Positions 1 to 10,984 of a stretch of DNA of 64,000 nucleotides are shown in pieces (position 1 is the first letter of the stretch; each line of letters opens with the position of its first letter). The notes below the pieces were generated by a model. That model saw nothing but the letters and a program-made list of their open reading frames with translations. It searched no databases and was not told the DNA's origin. Both the position numbers and the translations under genes were made by a program. Origin of the DNA: Przewalskia tangutica (Eukaryota; Streptophyta; Magnoliopsida; Solanales; Solanaceae); assembly GCA_029844215.1 (NCBI GenBank), contig CM056726.1, positions 79,103,548-79,167,547 on the forward strand, given 5' to 3'.

Positions 1-3000
1 TATAAAAATGAAATATCAGATCCTACCGTGCCATTTTAACTCCTGAAATCAATCGTATATTAACCGTTCTTTTCCTTCTTTCAATAAAAATTAACTTCAT
101 ATTATTACATACTTACTTTAAGGATTTAATCAAGTATTTCCACATAACTTACATATCTTACATAACATAATCCGACCCTTTATGGAAAGACTTCTTATTT
201 GGGAGCTTACTTTGATTATCCATACGTGATAACGTAATCCGGCCCATTTGCGGGACACGGTGTACTGATGAATCATGTGACATAATCCGGCCCTCCTGTG
301 GAGCTCGGTGTACTGTTATCCGGCCCGCCTGTGGAGCTCGGTGTACTTTGGAATCATGTAGCATAATCCGGCCCGCCTGTGGAGCTCAGTGTACCGTGGA
401 ATCATATAGCATAATCCGACATGCCCATGGAGCTCGGTGTACTGTGGAATCATGTAGCATAATACGGCCCGCCTGTGGAGCTCGGTGTACTGTGGAATCA
501 TGTCCGGCCCGCCTGTGGAGCTCGGTGTAAGATGACGTAACCCGGCCTATGTGTAGGCTCGGGGTAATATGACGTAATCCGGCCTATGTGTAGGCTCGGT
601 GTTTCTCATAACGTAATTCGGCCTATTTGTAGGCTCGGTGTATTTCATAACATAATCCGACCTATTTGTAGGCTCGGTGTGTTTTTCCTTACATAACATT
701 TTTAAACCATCTTTTCACTTCTTCTTAAGTCGTCATAACAACTTCCCATAAAACTATTATAACAACCATTCATTTTAGAGAACTTAAGACACTTTTATTC
801 TTACAACATTAGGAAAACTAGACCCAAAAATACTACGTACATACACACATAAAAAGAATCATAAAACTCCTTTCTTTTTAAAGCTCAAGTCACACACTCT
901 TTTGGAAACCATCTTCTTAACTTTTGAAATAAATTAAGAAGCCATACTTTTTAAAGTTTAGTCATTTCCACTCATAAAATCAAGACTTATAGTATTAACC
1001 CCTCGTAGCATACACTCTTTAAAATCATATCGCTTAAAACTTCATAATCCTTAAAAGACAATCAAAGTTCGTAGTCTTAAAACTTCATAACATACATTCT
1101 TTAAAGTCCATTTACTTATACTTATAAAATCATATCATCTACACTTTAGAAATCAAGTCCCATAACTTGAAAAATAAAGTTTCATACACTTCCAAAACCA
1201 AGTAACTTATTCTCTTTAAAACCATATAACCTCCACTTTTAAAATCAATCCCCTTTTCACATATAAATTCAAGTCATTTTTAAACATAAAATCAACTTGC
1301 TTACTTTAAATAAATCAAGACACATAGCTTTAATTCAAATCTCATAACTTCCTAACCATTCTTACCAACATCTCCCATAAGACTTGGTAAGGACTTAGGA
1401 CAATTTAAACATACTTTTAACTTAGAATCAACAATGTGAATACTTCTTAACTTCTAAGAGTAGAAGGAATCATGAAATACTATCACATGGATATTTCATA
1501 CGTAGGATCATGCCAAAGAAAGAAGAGGTTCACATACCTCGCGATGACTAGCGACAAGTTGCAAAATGCTCCCAAGTACTTTATCCTTGCTAGCTTTTCC
1601 ACCCCTTCAAGTAGAATACGCTACTCGTAGTACTTCAACCTATAATACGTCTATTAACCTCTAACTTCAAATGTAGAATATTCTAAGTGTAAAATCACCA
1701 AATTCTACGGAAAATCGGACAACACTTCCTTTGTTTCTACGCACTTTTCCACCTTTTTCAAGGCCCGAATTAACAACCAAACACGCCACATTTAAGGCCC
1801 AACAATTCAGCTATCCAAAGGGGATTACACGCCTTAACAGGACGTGTAAAATTCTGCCCCACAATAATACAAAACAATCCAATAACTTTAGGCAATATTC
1901 GGCAATATCAAGGGCAACAACAACATCTATTTCTTTCCAATTCATTTCAATCCATAATGTCGTCCTAACATGTTATATAGTCGCAAATAATTCAAACAAC
2001 TATAATCCTTTCTTTAACAACAAGCGACGACTAAAACTAATAACCAATTTGAATTACAATCTTAGGGTTAATCATGCAACTTTCGGATTAGGGTTCCCAA
2101 TATCCATAACACTTATCAAACTTCAAAATATATACCTCATACTTGCTAATATCCATAGCTACAACCATAAGTAATCTTAATTACTAAAACGACAAGATTG
2201 TTACCTTTATAAGCCCTTAAAAATTCCAAGATTCAAAGTCGCTCCTTAGCAATTCTTAGCTCCTTTCCTTTACGCTCCAATCCGTTATTTGAAGCCTTTA
2301 GAAGTTCACAACCAACTTCTCTTCCATTTCCAATCCAAAACTATGAAAACGACTTAGGTTTTTGCCTTGCGACTAACGTGAAACCGTCGTTTTTCTGAAA
2401 TCTTTCTATTGAGATATCCTTACAATACCCTTAGGGTCCTTGGGTTAAATTCTTGTGAATAATGGACCAAAACTACAAATTTTTTGTGTGGAACTTATGC
2501 CAAACCCGAGAGCACCTACAAGTGAAAAACAAGGTTTCTAATTTTTCTATGTGTTGAAGACAAGTCTTGCACTAGTGTAGTGTATATATAATACAATGGA
2601 GGGCTTAGATTACAACAAACGTGAGGCTAGGATGTAGAGCATTAATTAATTATCCAAGTGGACAAGTTGACTTGGTCAATTTTCTCAAGCTTTGAAGACT
2701 TGCTCTTCCACATAGGTCAATGACCATACTACCCTTGTATTATTTCGTCCAAGACCATTGGGGGGTGCCACATGTCGCCCTCCCATTCGTCCATAAATTT
2801 AGCAACCCTCGTGGGCCCCACAAAACGTAAAATTTCTCGGGTGGGCCCCACGTGACCAAATCCGTAAAAATAAATTTCCATAATGTTAATAAGTATCATA
2901 CTCTTCAAATAATGCATTTTGAGAATCTAATTCTCATCAACAAATATTTTTCCTTTCCGACGTTCGGAAGATTTTCCTTCGGAAAAACAATTCTTCCTTT

Positions 3001-3072
3001 CGTACCAATTTTCATGTCTTGTGTTCTTGCGTCTATTCTCGTATACTTGTCCTGAAATTCCGGGGTGTAACA
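1..3072 (-). mobile_element. LTR of element A (partial, cut by left edge)
   Basis: This is a minus-strand LTR of the same broad superfamily as the others. Its LTR 5' end, read in reverse, is the ggggtgtaaca at 3062-3072, which matches the tgttacacccc start of the K LTRs. No PPT complement follows that end, so this is either the 5' (right-hand) LTR of an element lying to the left or a solo LTR. It carries a minisatellite (about 245-690), the conserved motif whose complement is GAGGTATGTGAACCTC (near 1530), and a TATA-like stretch (2583-2591). Short ORFs in it are not supported as genes. Confidence 0.85.
245..690. repeat. Minisatellite in LTR A (48-bp and ~37-bp units)
   Basis: From about 270 to 530 a 48-bp unit built around 'cctgtggagctcggtgtac' repeats five to six times. 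From about 530 to 690 a related ~37-bp unit built around 'aggctcggtgt' repeats four times. The 48-bp period is a multiple of three, which keeps short frames open on both strands, so those frames are not evidence of coding. Confidence 0.9.
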
Positions 3073-3298
3073 TTAAGTTACGTAAGTTTACAAGTGTAAG
3101 TAACTTCATTTTGATAGTAAAAGTATTTTGGGGTTCAACTCCCTAATATTGCATGAAGTGATTCTTTTTATAAAGAATAGATGTACATAGTACTTTTGGG
3201 TTGATTTCCCTAATATTACATGATTTGAGTCTTCTTGAAAAGAATGGATGTACATAGTACCTTGGGTTCATTTCCCTAATGTTACATGACATGATAAT
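3073..3298. other. Host strip between LTR A and element B
   Basis: The 226 bp between two LTR ends contain two to three degenerate ~75-bp repeats built around 'atgtacatagtac' and 'tttccctaat'. They resemble the 'tagtactttggggtt' segment found inside plus-strand LTRs here, so the strip may itself be a fragment of an older LTR. The first five bases after LTR A (ttaag) would be its TSD. The last five (ataat, 3294-3298) would be the left TSD of element B, whose right copy lies outside the window. Confidence 0.5.
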
Positions 3299-4050
3299 TG
3301 TCACGACCCGACCCCGGGTCCGCGACTGGTGCCCTACCTGGGAACCCTTACAGGTATACATCAGAGATAATCAGCGGAACATACATGAAACTTATAAAAT
3401 AAAACAACAGAAATAAAACAACAGGTTAGCCGATAGGGCTACCTTCCTGGACATATATATATACAACCGAAGCAGTTTCCTCCTTTCCTTTACAAACTGA
3501 CCCACAATATGTGACTACAGACCTCTAAGAGTTTTAACATAACAACAGTGGCGGGACAGGGCCCCGCCATACCCCTGAAATACATGAATCTACAACCTCA
3601 GGGGAAACCGTACCAAGAGATAAGCCTCCGGAGCAAATGGAGCTTTTTCCCAAAAACTGAACCGAGATCCTAAGAGCAAGGATCACCAACCTGTGCACCT
3701 AATACCTGCGGGCATGAACGCAGCCCCCCGAAGGGGGTCAGTACAACAAGTACCGAATATGGAACGGAAGTAAGGTACAACAATTAAAACATATCTGTAT
3801 AAAAGCATGACAGAGGTAAGTATAAAAAGGGTAAATACCTGAACCTACCATGTCATTACCATCTCGTGAACTTAATCGTACCTTATTATCTTTTCCCATT
3901 TTTCAATAAAAGTTATAGTCACTTTATTACGTACATACTTAGGAAAATCATCAAGTTCATTACCATATAACTTACTTACCTTACATAACATAATCCGGCC
4001 CTTTATGGAGGGACGCCTATACTACCCGACCCAATTTGGGACGCGATAAA

Positions 4051-4683
4051 GTCACATAGTCTGCCCATAAAGGTATACTGCCCGGCCCATTCCTGTGATG
4101 CGGTAAAGTCACATAGTCTGCCCATAAAGGTATACTGCCCGACCCATTCCTGGGACGCGGTAAAGTCACATAGTCTGCCCATAAAGGTATACTGCCCGAC
4201 CCATTCCTGGGACGCGGTAAAGTCACATAGTCTGCCCATAAAGGTATACTTCCCGGCCCATTCCTGGGACGTGGTAATGTCATATAGTCTGCCCATAAAG
4301 GTATACTGCCCGGCCCATTCCTGGGACGCGGTAATATCATATAGTCTGCCCATAAAGGTATACTGCCCGGCCCATTCCTGGGACGTGGTAAAGTCACATA
4401 GTCTGCCCATAAAGGTATACTTCCCGGCCCATTCCTGGGACGCTGTAATGTCATATAGTCTGCCCATAAAGGTATACTGCCCGACCCATTCCTGGGACGC
4501 GGTAATGTCATATAGTCTGCCCATAAATGTATACTACCCGGCCCATTCCTGGGACGCGGTAATGTCATATAGTCTGCCCATAAAGGTATACTGCCCGGCC
4601 CATTCCTGGGACGCGGTAATGTCATATAGTCTGCCCATAAAGGTATACTTCCCGGCCCATTCTGGGATGCGGTAATGTCATAT
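4051..4683. repeat. 57-bp minisatellite, 11 copies, in LTR B
   Basis: The unit contains 'agtctgcccataaaggtata' and 'cccattcctgggacg'. Successive copies of 'agtctgccca' are spaced exactly 57 bp (for example 4058 and 4115), and eleven are present. Because 57 is divisible by three, several frames on both strands stay open for 130-200 codons with a 19-residue repeat. I regard these frames as by-products of the array. It lies about 0.75-1.4 kb from the LTR 3' end. Confidence 0.95.
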
Positions 4684-6637
4684 AAAATCCGGGAATTTAA
4701 CCCAACGTACTACGTACCTCTACTCCTTTTAAAAATGACTCTTTTTCGAATAAAACATCCAAGATACTAACAACCGTAGTATCCAGTCCTATCTACTCTT
4801 CAAGACAAGTCACAATACCTTTTAGAAGTACTTCTACCGGCTTCTAAATCAAGTGACTTCTTTCTTAAAAACCTTAAGCAATTTGTACCTTTAAAACAAT
4901 TTGCCCTTCTTTATTTCAAGTCATTCTTTGATTATATTACTAGAGAAACCATTCTCTTAACCTTCCATAAAGTTATTATAACCAACTTCCCATAAAGCCG
5001 TTATACTAACTTTATGCCTTAGACTAATTCATTCTTTTTATAACCAAGAGACTTATATTTTCAAATCAAGTTACATAACTTTTTAAAATACTTCAAGTCT
5101 CTTAACTTAGAAATCAAGTCTCTTAACTTAGAATTTAAAATCTCTTATCTTTAGAATATCAAGAAATCCATGCTTTCCAAATCAAGTATTCTATATATTT
5201 AAATCAAGTCATTTCTTCCTTTAGAAATCAAGTCCCATAACTTGAAAAATAAAGTTTCTTAACCTTTTAAGAATTCAAGGTTCTTAGTCTTAAAAACTTC
5301 ATACGTAAACTCTCTTAAATTAAGTAACATATACTTTGGTGCGTTGTGAATAAGTTATACTTATTTATAATGATCTTATTCAAGTAGCCATGATCTAGAA
5401 AATGTAATACAATTTTGTCTTATCTTAGCTTCTATGCAGATGGAGAATTCTACTCATTTTAATATTATCAATTGTCATTACATTTTCCTTTATTAACGCT
5501 GCAATGGCTTGTTCGATACTTATTCTCATTCTTGCCGTAAATTAGCCAAGTCAACTTGGCTCCAAAATACCTTCTAACGACTCTTACCAACATCCCCCAT
5601 AAGACTCGGTAAGGACTTAGGATAACTTAGACATAACCTTTACATAGAGTAAATCACAAACATACCTCTTAACTTCTAAGAGTAGAAGGAAACATGAAAT
5701 AATACCACATGTATATTCCATACATAGAATCATGCCAAAGGAAGGAAGAGGTTCACATACCTCGCGACGATTATCGACACGTAGCAAAATGCTCCAAAGT
5801 ACTTCCACCTTGATAGCTATTCCATCCTTCAAGTAGAATACGCTATACTTAGTATTTCAACCTATAATGGCCATAATACGTCCATTAACTTCTTACTTTA
5901 GACGTAGAATATTATAAGTGCAAAGTCACTAAATTCTACGGAAAATCGGACAACATTTCCTTTGTTTCTACATACTTTGCCACCTTTTTCAAGGCCGAAT
6001 TCAATAACCAAACACGCCACATTTAAGGCCCAACAATGCAATTAACAATAGGGGATTACACGCCTACCAGACGTGTAAAATTCCGCCCCACAATTGATAT
6101 CAAACTAATACAACTACAAGTGTAAATCCGGTAACTTGAGATACAACAACACTAATTCTTATCCACTTTCCTTTTCAATCCAAATTGTTAGCATAACATG
6201 ATATCAAGTCGCAATCGATTAAACTACTACAATCTTCAAGTAAGTAACATGCGACGATTCTAAATACGACCAAATTGTAACCCAACTTCAAATGGCTAAT
6301 ATGTCATTTCGGATTTTAGGCTACAACCATCCATATCACTTATAAATCTTCAACACATATACTTCATGCTAGTAAAATGTAAGGCTAACAACAATATATA
6401 ATCTTGTAACACTTTAAGAGAACAAGATTGTTACCTCAACGAGTCTTAATCCAACTTCAAATCCAAAGTCGCTCCTTAGCAACTTAGATCCTCTTCTTGA
6501 CACTTCAATCCGACACTTGAGACCCTTAGAATATCACAAACAGCTTCCCTCTAATATTCCAATCAAAACCTAGGAAAGCAACTAGGTTTTCACCTTGCGA
6601 CTAATACGAAAACAATCTTTTTACGGGATCTTTCTAT

Positions 6638-6642
6638 TGAGA
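6638..6642. repeat. TSD (TGAGA) left of solo LTR E
   Basis: This 5-bp direct repeat is identical to 10259-10263 and sits immediately outside the TG...CA ends of the solo LTR. Confidence 0.95.
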
Positions 6643-7006
6643 TGTTATACCTCGTAGTTCCGGAGTATGTATGTGAGTACGTACGTACGAATGTTTAAAT
6701 CCTAATTAGGGTAAGAATGAAAGAATTGTTTTCCGACGGAAAATATTCCGAACCTTGTGAAGGAAATTTTACGTTTTCAATATTTTTACGACTATGGAAT
6801 TTTTCCGAGAGATGAAATATTTTGGACCAATAGGAGGGCGACATGTGTCACCCCAAGTGGGCAAGACAAGTGGACGATTTTTCAAGACAAAGTGGGCTAG
6901 TCCAATTGGTCAAGTCTTGCATGGCATTTGTAGGACAAGTGGAGAAAGGAACCTACACAAACAATCTATACCATACACATGTTTCAATCCTAGCCCTTGG
7001 TTGTCC

Positions 7007-7014
7007 TATATAAA
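7007..7014 (+). promoter_or_regulatory. TATA box of solo LTR E
   Basis: TATATAAA lies about 365 bp after the LTR start. The same relative position carries TATAAATA in solo LTR H and in LTRs D, F, G and J, which supports it as the U3 promoter. If so, U3 is only about 0.4 kb and the remaining ~3.2 kb of the LTR is transcribed R-U5. Confidence 0.65.
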
Positions 7015-7827
7015 CCCCTCTAGTTGATGAAAATCTTCCACACTTAGAACATTTCAAGACTTGAAAATATTTTCTCTCCCTCCCTTCTTGTTCTCGTCCA
7101 AACCCCCCTCCCCTTAACCAAATGTTGTCGAAAAATTCTTAAACTTATAAGTGTTCTTCCTTAATGTATTAGAAATATTATTAACCAAGAGTTAGACAAG
7201 ATTTCACACCCCTAGCCTCAAAAAAACCCCCTTGGCCGAGAGTGGGCAGATTTTCGGGACTGTTTTGGACAGATTTTTAGTCAAATTTGGAAGGGAATAT
7301 CTCCTAGAATATTAGGAGTATTTGGGTGTTTCAAAAGTCTAAAATGAAGTTCGTCGAGTCTAGTTTCTAACGCAACAAACCTCTCATCGATAGGACACTG
7401 GAGTAGAGAGTTATCGACGTTACAAGTTCAGCTGACGAAGCAGTGGCTAAAAATCTGGACAGTCACGTTTTTTGGGCTATTTTGAGGTAATGAACCTTAA
7501 CCTATTTGTGAAGTTGATTATTATGTATATATGGATATTATACATATATTGAAAGTATATTATGGACTATAAGATATAAAGAAAGATTTGGATCTTGTTA
7601 AGATGTTAAAAGGAGAATTGGCATATTAGCCATTAAAATGGTAAAACTGTATCCATTACTTGCTAAGAAGTTAACAACAAAGAAACTGTAACTTATATAA
7701 AGATTGGAATATAAGTTGAAGGACTAATGAAGTAATTGGATAAGTAAAATTGTAAAAGTTGGCCAAGGACCCCAACTTAAGGACCGTATCTACTTTGGAC
7801 TGTATTTACTTTGGACCTTCTTTAGAT

Positions 7828-8217
7828 TGTTGTTATGAAGGAGAGATTGTTAATCGCGTTCCGTTTGGGCGTGTTATCCCCTTCTTTACTTATTGTTGTT
7901 ATGAAGGAGATATTGTTAATCGCGTTCCGTTTGGGCGTGTTATCCCCTTTTTTACTTATTGTTGTTATGAAGGAGAGATTGTTAATCGCGTTCCGTTTGG
8001 GCGTGGTATCCCCTTCTTTACTTATTGTTATTATGAAGGAGAGATTGTTAATCGCGTTCCGTTTGGGCTTGTTATCCCCTTCTTTACTTATTGTTATTAT
8101 GAAGGAGAGATTGTTAATCGTGTTCCGTTTGGGTGTGTTATCCCCTTCTTTACTTATTGTTATTATGAAGGAGAGATTGTTAATCGCGTTCCGTTTGGGC
8201 GTGTTATCCCTTCTTTA
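7828..8217. repeat. 66-bp minisatellite, 6 copies, in solo LTR E
   Basis: The unit runs from 'tgttatgaaggaga' to 'tatccccttctttact', and the first two copies start at 7831 and 7897, exactly 66 bp apart. Six copies keep two plus-strand frames open with a 22-residue repeat. It lies 1.2-1.6 kb after the LTR start, close to where the K LTRs carry an unrelated 58-bp array. Confidence 0.95.
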
Positions 8218-9224
8218 ATTATCGGAATTATTGCGCCTTATTTATGGAATGTTGGTTACTATTATCGGGCCTTGAAAAAGGTGGAGAATTGAGTAGAAAC
8301 GGGGGAGGTGCTGCCGAATTTTCCGTAGAATAGGGAACCTTGTACTTAGAAATATTCTACGAAGGGATCTAGAAGTTAATAGACGTTTCATGGCCATTAT
8401 AGGTTGAAGTACTACGAGTAGCGTATTCTACTTGAAGGGTGGAAAAGGCTAGCAAGGTTATAGTACTTTGGAGCGTTTTGCTAATTGTCGATAATCGTCG
8501 CGAGGTATGTGAACCTCTTCCTATCCTTTCTAGCATGATATTTGTGAAATATATATAGTACGGTAGACGTACGTGTGTTAAACTAAATTTGGCTTTACTT
8601 TGATGTCTTTGGACTCGAGTTCTAATTAATAAGAATCTTGAATATTTCAAAAAGAGTTATGAATCATTTTGGAAGAAAAGTAATACTTGGTTTTCATAAA
8701 AAGTTTTAAGTGTTATACTATCTTTATGGGAAGTTAGTTATAACGACTTTCTGAAAATGAAGAAATGGTTTTATCATTGGTTTTAAGATGGTAACTTGAC
8801 AGTTGTTTTAAAAAGATGTGAGACTTGATCGTTCCCCGTCATGAGATTTGGTTTAAAAGTAAGAGACTTGAGCATTTGAAGTTTTGAAACTTAAACTAGT
8901 TCGAGAAGTGATTTGACATAAAAAAGGAAGTCATGACATTGTCTTGATTTTTATTTAAAAAGAAAGTATGGAAATTGTTTGGTTTACTTAATATAATAGT
9001 TACTCTATTTTTGATATTACGAGTATTAGTATCATGTGACTTTTGTGAAAGAGTTAAAGCATGTAGTACTTTGGGGTTAAAGCCCGGATTTTTGGCATAA
9101 GATGGAAGTACCTTAAGTGTGAGTAACTTGTTTATGTTTGGTTGTGATAGCCTTTATTGTTCAAGTGTTGTATTTCTGTGCTACCGCGTCTCTCGATGGA
9201 GGGCCGGTTATCTGGTTGATTGAT

Positions 9225-9605
9225 GGTCATACTGACACGTTGGGTGGCCCACGGGTATGCTTCCACTATATTGATCCTTTTGGACATACTGACACGATGG
9301 GTGGCCCACGGGTATGCTTCCACTAGGTGTGTTATCTTGTTATTTGCTTTGGACATACTGACACGTTGGGTGGCCCACGGGTATGCTTCCACTATGAGTG
9401 TTATCTTGTTATTTCCTTTTGGACATACTGACACGATGGGTGGCCCACGGGTATGCTTCCACTAGGAGTGTTATCTTGTTATTTGCTTTGGACATACTGA
9501 CACGATGGGTGGCCCACGGGTATGCTTCCACTAGGAGTGTTATCTTGTTATTTGCTTTGGACATACTGACACGTTGGGTGGCCCACGGGTATGCTTTCAT
9601 TATGG
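9225..9605. repeat. ~69-bp minisatellite, 6 copies, in solo LTR E
   Basis: The unit contains 'ggacatactgacacg' and 'cccacgggtatgcttccac' and is repeated six times with 55-73-bp spacing. A degraded version occurs on the minus strand in LTRs G (21210-21540 and 26920-27240). It lies about 0.65-1.0 kb from the LTR 3' end. Confidence 0.95.
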
Positions 9606-10258
9606 GTGTTGTTTTACATCATGTACTGCCGGCAGTGAGGAAGGAATTCCACGAGCATGATTGATATTGTGGGCATGAGACCCATGGTTATATTTGAGTG
9701 TTGACTTTGAGGGCGTGAGTCCCTGACTTGACATAACTTCTTACATATTGTGTATTGTAGTTTGGTTATCATATATGTCTCCTGTTTTATATAGACTGTT
9801 ATGATTCCATTACTGTATTTTCGCCACATACTTGGTACTGTTGTCGACCTCCTTCGGCCGAGTGCGTTCATGCCGCAGGTTGAGGTACGTAGCTTGCTGA
9901 TCCGCGCTCTTAGGATCACTGTTCAGTTCTGGGAAAGCTCCATTTCTCCGGAGGCTTTGTCTTTTGGTACGGTTCCCTGAGGTCATATACTTTTGTACAT
10001 TCAGGGGGTATGGCGGGGCCCTGTCCCGTCATAGTGGTATAAAAACTCTTAGAGGTCTGTAGTACTGTTGTGGGCAAGGTTTGTAAAAAGGATTTAACTG
10101 TTCAAGTTTTTAATTTATATACAGAAAGGTAACCGTTTTGGTTAGCCTGTTCTTATGTTAATCTATTGTTTCATGTCTTTGATTTTATTTCACGATTTTC
10201 TCGATGTTGCATCACTGGTGCCCGGTAAGGCACCGCCATGCCCGAACGGGTCGTGACA

Positions 10259-10263
10259 TGAGA
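10259..10263. repeat. TSD (TGAGA) right of solo LTR E
   Basis: This is the right-hand copy of the 5-bp target duplication. After it the minus-strand LTR B sequence resumes (compare 'tgagatatccttacaatacc' at 2410 in LTR A). Confidence 0.95.
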
Positions 10264-10779
10264 TACCCTTACAATACCCTCATGAACCTTGGTTTAAAGT
10301 GTGGAGCTTATTGGACAACAAACAAATTTTTTTCTCCTTTTGCATCACCAAACCCGAGAGCACTACTATGGCAAGAACAAGTTTCTTGAAAATTTGGCTA
10401 AGTGTGGGAGCTTGTCTTGCTAGTAGTGTTACTATATAGAAACATGGAGGGTCAAGATTAAAACAAATGTGTGGTTTGGATGCATCACTTTTAAATATCA
10501 AGCTAAGTGGTCCCATTGACCAAGTCAATAATGTCAAGCTCTACTACTTGCAAGACATTGTCATCCTAGCAATGGCCAAATGACCCTTTTGGCCATGCTA
10601 TTTTCGTCCAAGGCTACATAAGGGGGGGGGGGTGACACGTGTCACCCTCCCATTTGTCACAATATTTCGTTTTCCGATAATTTCATAATTCCGGTAAAAT
10701 TTTACAAGTCTCTAATCTTAACATTTCTGAGTTCTTATGCACGTTCTTAAAACATGTCCTGAAATTACGGGGTGTAACA

Positions 10780-10984
10780 TTCTTCCCTCCTTAGAAACAT
10801 TCGTCCTCGAATGTTCTTTCGGAGGTCAATCTATCATTTCTCGGCATAATCTCACAAAACTACACTTAATGAAACCAAATTATGCCACATATGGCCCTAA
10901 TACTTCGTACACGCATATCCGTCCATCATAAGCCCAAAAAAGATTATCTTTTCGTACTTCCAACTCCTTCTAGCATATACATAG
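10780..10984 (-). mobile_element. 3' end of element B interior, with PPT and hairpin
   Basis: Only 205 bp of interior is visible before element C interrupts it. On the minus strand the order is an inverted repeat (aacattcg at 10796-10803 and cgaatgtt at 10808-10815) and then a purine tract (complement of ttcttccctcctt, 10780-10792) abutting the LTR. No coding sequence can be recognised. The last five bases (catag, 10980-10984) are the presumed left TSD of element C. Confidence 0.8.

Larger units (their letters stand above)
6643..10258 (+). mobile_element. Solo LTR E (plus strand), nested in LTR B
   Basis: A 3616-bp LTR runs from tgttatacctcg (6643) to cgggtcgtgaca (10258). It is flanked by a perfect 5-bp TSD, TGAGA, at 6638-6642 and 10259-10263. 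There is no PBS, PPT or internal sequence, so this is a solo LTR left by LTR-LTR recombination. The interrupted sequence of LTR B reads through cleanly across the TSD. It contains a TATA box (7007-7014), two minisatellites, the GAGGTATGT motif (8502-8510) and the GC-rich hairpins near its 3' end. Confidence 0.95.
3299..10779 (-). mobile_element. 3' LTR of element B (split by solo LTR E)
   Basis: The minus-strand LTR begins with tgtcacgacccg at 3299 and ends with gggtgtaaca at 10779. It consists of 3299-6642 plus 10264-10779, about 3.86 kb once the inserted solo LTR and one TSD copy are removed. It is directly followed by the complement of a polypurine tract and PPT hairpin, which identifies it as the 3' LTR of an element extending to the right. 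A TATA-like stretch lies near 10433-10439, read on the minus strand. The segment 10264-10540 is recognisably related to the U3/leader part of the K LTRs. Confidence 0.9.

Noticed and set aside
1731..2174. 147-codon plus-strand frame in LTR A
   Set aside because: AT-rich LTR sequence with stop-poor composition. The corresponding parts of LTR B (about 5930-6400) do not keep the frame, and no motif is seen.
4003..4675. Long repetitive frames of 130-200 codons on both strands
   Set aside because: They are produced by the 57-bp array, whose period is a multiple of three and contains no stop in several frames. There are no coding signals outside the array.
7759..8292. 177-codon plus-strand frame with 22-residue repeats
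   Set aside because: It lies over the 66-bp array of solo LTR E and its ends lie in ordinary LTR sequence shared with LTRs that lack the frame.
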